A DNA stretch of 64,000 bases from F23-D06 sp045130275 (lineage in GTDB: Bacteria > Bacteroidota > Bacteroidia > Bacteroidales > WCHB1-69), in contig JBGUPL010000081.1 in NCBI GenBank assembly GCA_045130275.1, positions 1 to 64,000 on the forward strand. Reading direction: 5' to 3'. The translations under genes and the position numbers were made by a program. Shown in pieces: positions 57,882 to 64,000 of the stretch; positions within the stretch are counted from its first letter, which is position 1; each line of letters starts with the position of its first letter. The notes under the pieces were generated by a model. That model made no database searches, was not told the DNA's origin, and saw only the letters and a list, made by a program, of their open reading frames with translations.

Positions 57882-58214
57882 GAAGAGTACGGGCAGCGCC
57901 AATTCCACGATGATGGCGACCAGCACCGCGACGATGGCCACGCGCACTAGGCCGCGGTCGCGCCAGGCCATGATGATAGCCACTGCTGTGGCGACGACGG
58001 CGGAGACCGAGATGTGCGGTTCCACCCCGGTGGCCGTGGTAGAGTAGAGCACATCGGGGAAGGTCATTGCTGAAAGCACACAAAACGGGATGTAATAGAT
58101 GAAGTCCTGAATCCATTCGTTTTCCAGCTTTCGCCGCACGAACCCGATGGGGATCACGCGGATGAGGTAGGTGGTCAGGAACATTAAGAACATGCAAATA
58201 ATCAGATAGCTCAT
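57879..58214 (-). CDS. azlD: AzlD branched-chain amino-acid exporter subunit
   Basis: 111 residues, about three or four membrane helices, sequence ALTYLIRVIPIGF ('TyllRalPf' motif) typical of AzlD. Small partner of AzlC in branched-chain amino-acid export. ATGA overlap with azlC upstream (58211-58214). Confidence 0.88.
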   Translation of the reverse strand: MSYLIICMFLMFLTTYLIRVIPIGFVRRKLENEWIQDFIYYIPFCVLSAMTFPDVLYSTTATGVEPHISVSAVVATAVAIIMAWRDRGLVRVAIVAVLVAIIVELALPVLF

Positions 58215-58951
58215 GCTTCACTCCTTTCTGCCGCGAGGGCGGCTTTGCGACGACGTTTCACTTCTTTGATGCTTGCGCAGATGGCGGCACCGAGAATGGC
58301 TGCAGTAATGATGGACCAGCCGCCGCCACCCACTTTTGAGAGCGCGTTGATGCCGGGCACATATTTGAAAATGCATGACAAGGCAGCCGCTACCACCACC
58401 GCAAGTGCCACCTTGCGGCTCTTACGAGCCGGTGGAATGATGATGGCGATGAACATGCAGTAGAGTGCGATGCCCATGCAGCCCTGCATCATCGGGGATA
58501 GCAGGTTTGAGGCGATGGCACCTAACAAAGTGCCTGAGGTCCAGCCTAATATGGGTGTCAGCATCAGACCGCCGAAGAACGGGAAACTCACCTCGTCGGG
58601 TTCCATGGCCGCCAAGGCGAACACCTCGTCTGTGATGCAGTAGGCCATCACCGCCCGTTTGTAAAACGGCATCTCCGGATCCACCTTCTGTGACAGTGAA
58701 AGCGACATCAGAAAATAGCGCAAGTTGATAACGAATGTGGTGATTATCAATTCGATATAGGCAGCTCCTCCCTCAATCAGACGAATGCCGGCGAACTGAC
58801 CGGCGGAGGCCATGTTGGTCAGGGAAATCAACGTCGCCTGCAACGGCGAGAACCCCATCTTAACAGCTATCAACCCGAAGGTAAAAGACACAGGAATATA
58901 CCCCAAACAGATGGGAAATCCGCGCTTTATACCTCTAACAAATTCATTCAT
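58211..58951 (-). CDS. azlC: AzlC branched-chain amino-acid exporter
   Basis: 246 residues, seven or eight membrane segments. GIKRGFPICLGYIPVSFTFG (N-terminal 'lPi.lGyip.G.afG'), TNMASAGQFAGIRLI and NLRYFLMSLSLSQKV match AzlC. Exports branched-chain amino acids with AzlD. TACATTTG (58981-58988, minus) is a plausible -7 element, 29 bp upstream. Confidence 0.9.
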   Translation of the reverse strand: MNEFVRGIKRGFPICLGYIPVSFTFGLIAVKMGFSPLQATLISLTNMASAGQFAGIRLIEGGAAYIELIITTFVINLRYFLMSLSLSQKVDPEMPFYKRAVMAYCITDEVFALAAMEPDEVSFPFFGGLMLTPILGWTSGTLLGAIASNLLSPMMQGCMGIALYCMFIAIIIPPARKSRKVALAVVVAAALSCIFKYVPGINALSKVGGGGWSIITAAILGAAICASIKEVKRRRKAALAAERSEA

Positions 58952-58980
58952 AAATGGTTAACGTTTTCTATTCACCGCTG

Positions 58981-58988
58981 CAAATGTA
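58981..58988 (-). promoter_or_regulatory. -7 element for azlCD
   Basis: TACATTTG on the minus strand, 29 bp before the azlC start. Confidence 0.5.
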
Positions 58989-59032
58989 CACTTTATTCGG
59001 GAATTTTCGACATTCTTTTGATTATTCTTGAA

Positions 59033-59101
59033 TAGGCAAAAGGCAAAAGGCAAAAGGCAATAGGCAACTGCCAACAGCTAACAGCCAACAGCCAATAGCC
59101 C
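59033..59101. repeat. GGCAAAA / AGCCAAC heptamer array at M3 peptidase stop
   Basis: AGGCAAA, AGGCAAA, AGGCAAA, AGGCAAT, AGGCAAC, TGCCAAC, AGCTAAC, AGCCAAC, AGCCAAT, AGCCCGT: nine to ten 7-bp units. On the minus strand they encode the last residues GLLAVGC and the stop of the M3 peptidase. Confidence 0.8.
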
Positions 59102-61120
59102 GTCTCGTTCCAACAACGCGTCGATCTTCGGTTCGCGCCCACGGAAATTGATGAACATCTCCATCGCATCGACGGAACCACCCTTGGACAAGATGGTTTC
59201 CAGATACTTTTGCGCGGTTTCCCGGTTCATCACACCATTTTCTTTGAACAGTGCAAATGCGTCAGCATCAAGCATTTCCGCCCATTTGTAGCCATAGTAT
59301 CCTGCGGCGTATCCTCCGGAGAATAGGTGCCCGAAAGAGGTGCTCATGCATGCACCCGGCACCACAGGCAATACCTCTACCGTGTCGAAAACGGAGCGTT
59401 CTAGACGAAGGATATCGTCCACGTTGTCGGCTGGCATCGTGTGCCACATCATGTCAAGGTAGCCGAAAGAGAGCTGTCGAACACATAGGTAACCAGCCAT
59501 AAAACGGTTGAGGTTCTTCAGTTGCGTGACGTATTCTTCCGGAATGGGTTCGCCGGTTTGGTAGTGTTTGGCGAAAGTTTTCAGAAATTCGGGTTCGGTG
59601 AGCCAGTTCTCGTTCAGTTGCGAGGGAAGCTCCACGAAATCGCGGGGCGAGTGCGTGCCCGACAGCGTGGCGTAGTTCACCTCCGACAACATCCCATTCA
59701 GCGCGTGTCCGAACTCGTGCAGGAAAGTGTTCACCTCGTCAACGGTCAGAAGGGACGGCTGTTCTGGAGTCGGGGGCGTGAAGTTCATCACAAGGCTCAC
59801 CCACGGACGCACATCCTGACCGTCGGCATCCACATGCTGGTCCCGAAACTCTGTCATCCAGGCACCGCTGCGTTTGGTGCTGCGTGGGTGGAAATCCAAA
59901 TAGAGCACGGCCATGAATTTTTCTTTCCGAAAAACTTCAAATACCTGAACGTCAGTATGATAAGGTTGTATAGCGTCCGATTTCTCGAATCGTAGGTCGT
60001 AAAGGGTGGAGGCTAATCCGAAGACACCGTCAATCACTTGGTTCAGCGGGAAATAGACCTTCAGTTTCTCCATATCGAGACAGAATTTCTCTTGGCGGAG
60101 TTTTTCCATGTAGTAGCTGAGGTCCCAGCGTTGAAAGGTGCCTTCAAAACCTTGTTTCAGGGCGAATTGTTTCAGCTCTTCGATTTCGCGTTTGGCAGCG
60201 GGCAACGCGGCGGCCTTCAGGTCGTCCAAGAGTTGATATACGTGTTTCAGGTCCTTGGCCATACGGTTACGCAATGCATAGTCGGCATAATGTTGATAAC
60301 CAAGAAGATGCGCTATTTCTTCGCGGCATTTCAGAATGGTCTTGATATTCTCGCAGTTGTCGAATTCCCCGCCAAATGCTTTGGCGCTGGAGTGCAAATA
60401 GACCTCTTCACGCAAGGAACGGTCGTCAGCGTAAGTCAGCACGGTGTTCACATCGGGGGCGGAAAGATCGAAGACGTAGCCGTCCAGCCCTTTGTCGGCA
60501 GCTTTCCCGGAGGCTATGGCACGGGCGCTTTCGGGGATTCCGGCCAGACGCGGCGAGTCTTTCTCGAGGTGTATGAACCAGGCGTTTGTGGCTTTCAGCG
60601 CGCGTTGCCCAAAATCTAACTGCCGGTTGGCCAGTTCCATGCTCAGTTCACGATAGCGCTCTTTCTCTTTTTCCGCAAGGTTGGCGCCGCCCGACACGAA
60701 TGCGTCGTAGGTTTTGTCTAACAGGATTTTTTCCGCGCCTTGCAAAGCGTTGTCCTGTTGCTGTTTTTCGTGAACGGCTTTCACCCGTGCGAAAAGTCCG
60801 GGGTGCTGATAGACTTCGTTCTCGTACTGGACTAACAGCGGCTGCACTTTCTCGGCAGTGGCCTGCATCTCGTCGTCGCCGTCGCATTCGAGGATGTTGA
60901 AGAAGAGATCGGCGATGGTGGAAAGCAGTTCGCCCGCGCGGTCTAGGGCCACCACAGTGTTTCCGAAGTCCGGCGCGGCGGGATTATTGACAATCTGTTC
61001 GATATCCTGTTTGGCTGCCGCAATAGCCTCTTCAAAGGCAGGCAGATAGTGTTCAGTTTTGATTTCGCGGAACGGCGGGGTCTGCCGCGGGGTGGTCCAT
61101 TGTTTCAGTAAAGGGTTCAT
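59078..61120 (-). CDS. dcp: M3-family metallopeptidase (oligopeptidase / Dcp type)
   Basis: 680 residues. HEFGH zinc motif at about 468-472 within FLHEFGHALNGMLS, with the third zinc ligand Glu in VELPSQLNENW. The large helical N-terminal half (LLDKTYDAFVSGGANLAEKE etc.) is typical of M3A/Dcp peptidases, which release dipeptides or cleave short peptides; the periplasmic Dcp or cytosolic form cannot be told because no signal peptide is visible, suggesting cytosolic. The last ~7 residues (GLLAVGC) are encoded by the heptamer array. Confidence 0.9.
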   Translation of the reverse strand: MNPLLKQWTTPRQTPPFREIKTEHYLPAFEEAIAAAKQDIEQIVNNPAAPDFGNTVVALDRAGELLSTIADLFFNILECDGDDEMQATAEKVQPLLVQYENEVYQHPGLFARVKAVHEKQQQDNALQGAEKILLDKTYDAFVSGGANLAEKEKERYRELSMELANRQLDFGQRALKATNAWFIHLEKDSPRLAGIPESARAIASGKAADKGLDGYVFDLSAPDVNTVLTYADDRSLREEVYLHSSAKAFGGEFDNCENIKTILKCREEIAHLLGYQHYADYALRNRMAKDLKHVYQLLDDLKAAALPAAKREIEELKQFALKQGFEGTFQRWDLSYYMEKLRQEKFCLDMEKLKVYFPLNQVIDGVFGLASTLYDLRFEKSDAIQPYHTDVQVFEVFRKEKFMAVLYLDFHPRSTKRSGAWMTEFRDQHVDADGQDVRPWVSLVMNFTPPTPEQPSLLTVDEVNTFLHEFGHALNGMLSEVNYATLSGTHSPRDFVELPSQLNENWLTEPEFLKTFAKHYQTGEPIPEEYVTQLKNLNRFMAGYLCVRQLSFGYLDMMWHTMPADNVDDILRLERSVFDTVEVLPVVPGACMSTSFGHLFSGGYAAGYYGYKWAEMLDADAFALFKENGVMNRETAQKYLETILSKGGSVDAMEMFINFRGREPKIDALLERDGLLAVGC

Positions 61121-61125
61121 TTTTT

Positions 61126-61247
61126 AAAGGTTAATGGTTAATGGTTAAAGGTTAAAGGTTAATGGTTAAAGGTTAATGGTTAAAGGTTATTGAAGCCTGA
61201 TTGCTTTTCTCTTTTCACTGCTCACTAATCACTAATCACTAATCATC
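61126..61247. repeat. GGTTAAA/GGTTAAT heptamers, then TCACTAA heptamers
   Basis: 61126-61190: GGTTAAT, GGTTAAT, GGTTAAA, GGTTAAA, GGTTAAT, GGTTAAA, GGTTAAT, GGTTAAA (7 bp period). 61222-61247: TCACTAA repeated three times. It lies upstream of the M3 peptidase start and downstream of the OmpH operon. Confidence 0.8.
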
Positions 61248-61256
61248 ACAAACAAT

Positions 61257-61284
61257 ATAGAGACGCCAAAACTGACGTCTCTAT
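61257..61284. repeat. Family D palindrome after ompH operon
   Basis: ATAGAGACG 61257-61265 pairs with CGTCTCTAT 61276-61284, loop 10 nt. On the minus strand it follows the last ompH stop by about 30 bp, and may act as terminator although the T tract is weak. Confidence 0.6.
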
Positions 61285-61313
61285 CATATATATATTACAT
61301 TAACAATACGAGG

Positions 61314-61817
61314 CTATTTGATGCCTAATTCGTTGCGAACGGCGTTGGTGAGATCGTAGGAGTCGTTGTGGAAAGCGCACATGGTGATGTCAAACACATA
61401 GGTGTATTTGTCCGTTTCAGCCACTTTTTTAATGGCTTCCAGTAGTTTTTCCTGAAAAGGTTTGAGCAGTTCGATCTGCTTGGCTTGGATGTCCAGTTGG
61501 CTGGAGGAGACAAAATCTTGCAGACGTTGGTAAAGTTTCATCAGCTCGTCTTCCTTTACTTTGAGGATGGCGGTTGAGGTGGTCGTGTTGGCCAGGTTAG
61601 CATATTCCGTCTGTTTGACCTTGAATTCTTCGGCCATTTGTTGACCTACTGTTTCCAACTCCTGTTGATATTCCAACAGAGCGGTCTGCACGGAGTCGAT
61701 GCCCGGCATCTCTTTCAAGATGGTGCCGTAGTCCACATGACCGAATTTTGCCTTTTGCGCATAACCAGTCGTGGCACAGAGTATGGCAACCGTGATTATA
61801 ATAAGGAACTTTTTCAT
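61314..61817 (-). CDS. OmpH/Skp-family periplasmic chaperone (copy 3)
   Basis: 167 residues. Signal peptide MKKFLIIITVAILCATTGYAQ, then FGHVDYGTILKEMPGIDSVQ and a long coiled-coil ('jellyfish' tentacle) region, as in Skp trimers that hold unfolded outer-membrane proteins. Third of three paralogues downstream of bamA. Ends NAVRNELGIK. Sequence is closest to copy 2 (both have ILEVMPGIDS/ILKEMPGIDS). Confidence 0.88.
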   Translation of the reverse strand: MKKFLIIITVAILCATTGYAQKAKFGHVDYGTILKEMPGIDSVQTALLEYQQELETVGQQMAEEFKVKQTEYANLANTTTSTAILKVKEDELMKLYQRLQDFVSSSQLDIQAKQIELLKPFQEKLLEAIKKVAETDKYTYVFDITMCAFHNDSYDLTNAVRNELGIK

Positions 61818-61827
61818 CGCCCAAATG

Positions 61828-62325
61828 TTATTTAATGCCTAATTCTTTCTTGACCAGTGGAGTGATATCGTCGGACGTGCCGTAGTAAAGCAGCGTTTTT
61901 GTGTCGAAGATATACGAGTAACCGTTTGCTTTCGCCACTTTATTGATAGCTTCTTGAATGGCATCTTGGAACGGTTTGGCTAACTCGTACTGTTTGTCTT
62001 CAAGGTCATCTTGTGCGCTAGCTTGGAATTCCTGGATGCGGTTGCCGAGGTCCATGAGCTCTTTTTCGCGGACTTGACGGACGGCGGATGACATGGTGCC
62101 TACTTCGCGGTCAAATTTATCCTTCTTGGTCTGGTATTCAGACATCATATTTTCATACATAGTCTGCAAATCTTGTTGAAAGGCCTGAAGCTTGATTTGC
62201 AGGGAGTCGATGCCGGGCATCACCTCCAGAATTTCACTTGAATTAACGTGTCCGTATTTTTGCGCGTGTGCGGCTTGTACGGAGAACAATCCGGCAATAG
62301 CCAGAATCATTAATACCTTTTTCAT
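61828..62325 (-). CDS. OmpH/Skp-family periplasmic chaperone (copy 2)
   Basis: 165 residues. Signal peptide MKKVLMILAIAGLFSVQAAHAQ, then YGHVNSSEILEVMPGIDSLQ and the coiled-coil arms, ending VKKELGIK. 10 bp before copy 3. Two nearly identical layouts suggest a recent duplication. Confidence 0.88.
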   Translation of the reverse strand: MKKVLMILAIAGLFSVQAAHAQKYGHVNSSEILEVMPGIDSLQIKLQAFQQDLQTMYENMMSEYQTKKDKFDREVGTMSSAVRQVREKELMDLGNRIQEFQASAQDDLEDKQYELAKPFQDAIQEAINKVAKANGYSYIFDTKTLLYYGTSDDITPLVKKELGIK

Positions 62326-62357
62326 TGACTTTCTTTACTTTATGTTCTAACTAATTA

Positions 62358-62891
62358 TTAATCATCCAAATCTCTGTTGGAGGAGATGCCCATCTTTTGG
62401 AGCACCTGCTCGTTGATGTCCCACTTCGGGTCAGCGTAAATGATGGTCAGGTCGCCAGCGGTGTCAAACACGAAGGCGTAGCCTTTTTCTTTGGCATAAT
62501 CGTTCACGGCATTTATCACGCGGTCTTGGATAGGTTTTACCAATTCCTCGCGTTTCTTGAAGAGGTCGCCGTTCTGACCGAAACGTTTCTTTTGCAGCTC
62601 TTTAGCGGCTTTCTCTTGGTTGATGATAGCTTCTTCGCGGCTTTGTTTGATTTGTTCAGGCAGCGTGATGGACTCCACCTGGTAACGTTTGTACATGGAA
62701 TCGATGGTGGAGAATTTGGCTTCGATTTCTTTTTGCCATTGTACGGCAACACGGTCTAATTCTGCCTGAGCTTCCTTATACTCAGGGATTTGAGAAAGAA
62801 GATATTCGGAATTGATATACGCGTATTTTTGCGCGAATCCGAAAAACATGAGCAGTGTGAATAATCCTGTGAATAAGAGTTGCTTTTTCAT
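62358..62891 (-). CDS. OmpH/Skp-family periplasmic chaperone (copy 1)
   Basis: 177 residues. Signal peptide MKKQLLFTGLFTLLMFFGFAQ, then YAYINSEYLLSQIPEYKEAQ ('yvnsqyIL..iPeYk.aq', typical Bacteroidota OmpH start), coiled coil, and an end KMGISSNRDLDD. First of the three and adjacent to bamA (51 bp gap), which matches the bamA-skp order widely found. Confidence 0.9.
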   Translation of the reverse strand: MKKQLLFTGLFTLLMFFGFAQKYAYINSEYLLSQIPEYKEAQAELDRVAVQWQKEIEAKFSTIDSMYKRYQVESITLPEQIKQSREEAIINQEKAAKELQKKRFGQNGDLFKKREELVKPIQDRVINAVNDYAKEKGYAFVFDTAGDLTIIYADPKWDINEQVLQKMGISSNRDLDD

Positions 62892-62942
62892 ATCCTGAAA
62901 TAATTTTGATGACGTTGTAAAGACTGTTATTTTGGAATAAGT

Positions 62943-64000
62943 TTAATCGATGGATTGGTTGATGGAGATATGGAAGTGGCTGCCAGAGCTGGTAGAGGGC
63001 ATTCCGGGCACGGGGTCGAAACCGTAGCCCCAGTCGAAGCCGAGCAGGCCGAACATGGGAAGATAGACGCGTACGCCCAAACCGAGGGACTTGTACATAT
63101 CGAACGGGTTGTATTGTCGTTTGTCAATCCAGCCTTTACCAGCTTCCGCGAAAGCCAGCACATAGACTGTGGCCGACGGATTCAGCGTGATAGGATAGCG
63201 CAGCTCCGCTGTGAATTTCTGGTAGATGGAGGCGCCTATGACGTTGCCGTTCACGTTGGGAGACAGCACTTCGTCGTCGTAACCGCGCATACCGATGATT
63301 TCACGACCATCGTAGGACCAGTTGGACATGCCGTCGCCGCCCAGGTAAAAACGTCCGAACGGGGAGATGCCGATAGTCTGGTTATAACAACCCATGAATC
63401 CCATCTTCATACGCACGTTGAGGACGAGATTGTCCACAATGCGTGTAAACCACGACACATTGAACTTCCATTTGTGGAATTCCAGGAACTTGTATTTTTC
63501 CTGGTCGGTAGCCCCGGTGTAGTCTTTGTGTCCGATGACGGAGTAGGGCGGGGTGAGTTGTAGGGAGAATGAAATGTCAGAGCCTTCTCGCGGGTAGATG
63601 GGGGCGTTGACGGAGTTGCGCGACAACGTGAAAATATAACTGATACTGTGTGCGTAACCATTGGAGAAAATGAATCCGCCCCAGTTCCGCACTTTGTAGT
63701 ATTCGTAAGAGAGTGTGTGCGACATGTGGAAGTAATCGTCAGGCCATTTTAGCTTGTTGGCCAAAGATAGGGAGGCACCTGCGATGCTGGTGTAAGCAAA
63801 TAGACTGTCTTTTCTGGAGTAGCCGTTGTTTTGGCGTTGGTAATAAACACCTAATGTCAAAGCGTTGGGTTTTTTGCCGCCGAGCCACGGTTCCGTGAAG
63901 GAGAAACTGTAGTACTGGTAATATTTGGTGCTGACGGAGGCGTTGAGGGAGATGCGCTGACCGTCACCGCCCGGGATGGGTGTCCAAGCATCTTTCTTGA
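62943..64000 (-). CDS. bamA: BamA (Omp85) outer-membrane assembly factor, partial
   Basis: C-terminal ~352 codons; the frame stays open across the right window edge (upstream residues include GGDGQRISLNASVSTKYYQY and TEPWLGGKKPNALTLG), so the TTG at 63860 is not a real start. The barrel region shows GRFYLGGDGMSNWSYDGREI and MRGYDDEVL, the conserved loop 6 VRGY/F-type motif of BamA that folds into the barrel lumen. The C-terminus ends HFHISINQSID without the usual terminal aromatic residue. It heads the bamA-ompH x3 unit that inserts outer-membrane proteins. Confidence 0.9.
   Translation of the reverse strand, partial: KKDAWTPIPGGDGQRISLNASVSTKYYQYYSFSFTEPWLGGKKPNALTLGVYYQRQNNGYSRKDSLFAYTSIAGASLSLANKLKWPDDYFHMSHTLSYEYYKVRNWGGFIFSNGYAHSISYIFTLSRNSVNAPIYPREGSDISFSLQLTPPYSVIGHKDYTGATDQEKYKFLEFHKWKFNVSWFTRIVDNLVLNVRMKMGFMGCYNQTIGISPFGRFYLGGDGMSNWSYDGREIIGMRGYDDEVLSPNVNGNVIGASIYQKFTAELRYPITLNPSATVYVLAFAEAGKGWIDKRQYNPFDMYKSLGLGVRVYLPMFGLLGFDWGYGFDPVPGMPSTSSGSHFHISINQSID

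Noticed and set aside
63858..63860. TTG at 63860 as bamA start
   Set aside because: The frame continues upstream to the window edge with conserved barrel sequence, so the gene is truncated by the window.

Overview
The window is 64 kb of a Bacteroidales-type (Bacteroidota) chromosome. The main evidence is the recurrent Bacteroidota -7 promoter element TAnnTTTG (mostly TATCTTTG or TATTTTTG) upstream of about twenty genes, the near absence of Shine-Dalgarno sequences (pyrB is an exception), many lipoproteins with Bacteroidota-style signal peptides, a PorP/SprF-type membrane protein beside a PorE-like OmpA protein (type IX secretion family), LemA/TPM, KdtA and tandem OmpH genes behind a BamA gene. 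The [FeFe]-hydrogenase maturase HydF and a butyrate kinase suggest a fermentative anaerobe. No rRNA, integrase, transposase, phage gene or CRISPR array is seen; one tRNA (Cys) is present.

Layout: 0-1.6 kb holds a ferritin 3' end and a small ECF-sigma operon. 1.7-9.1 kb is a hydrogen or redox-metal region: hypB, a four-helix-bundle protein, a 939-residue Fe-S/FAD oxidoreductase, hypA, a secreted protein and two membrane proteins, all separated by unusual hairpin-repeat arrays. 9.2-12.2 kb holds hydF plus an ABC exporter on the minus strand. 12.3-13.3 kb is a hicBA-like pair with a lipoprotein. 13.4-27 kb is mostly housekeeping and envelope: rimO, MORN and lytic transglycosylase proteins, a flippase, pyrC, TPM/LemA, waaA and an aminotransferase. 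27-32.2 kb is an ECF-sigma-headed operon of unknown lipoproteins and an outer-membrane protein. 32.3-37.8 kb has ksgA, a rarA-porP read-through fusion, a PorE-like protein and a PAP2 phosphatase. 37.8-44.5 kb has gtrA, GT39, tRNA-Cys, pyrI-pyrB, a PCMD protein and a xylulokinase. 44.5-50.6 kb has ftsQ-ftsA-ftsZ and nadK-buk. 50.7-58.9 kb has thioredoxin, a POT transporter, an S41 peptidase, an M24 aminopeptidase, split chromate transporter and azlCD. 59-64 kb has an M3 peptidase, three OmpH/Skp paralogues and the 3' part of bamA.

The most unusual feature is the intergenic DNA. Nearly every long spacer is filled by a locally distinct repeat: (A) arrays of 2-4 bp stems closed by GAA/GCA triloops with covarying stems (AGC-GAA-GCT, AGCC-GAA-GGCT, AC-GAA-GT, AT-GAA-AT); (B) a dispersed TTCCTTGAGC element; (C) imperfect palindromes with CCTAACGG centres; (D) GTAGAGACG palindromes; (E) tandem heptamers whose monomer differs at each site (GGTTAAA, AGCCAAT, AGAATGA, TAGTAGT, CACTGAT). 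Many arrays start at, or contain, the stop codon of the neighbouring gene, and several have been captured into coding ends (WaaA, M3 peptidase, HypA, the IVS-type protein, and the N-terminus of a lipoprotein). Because 7 is not a multiple of 3, TAA/TAG-bearing heptamers place stops in every frame. All functional statements come from reading the sequence; no database search was run.
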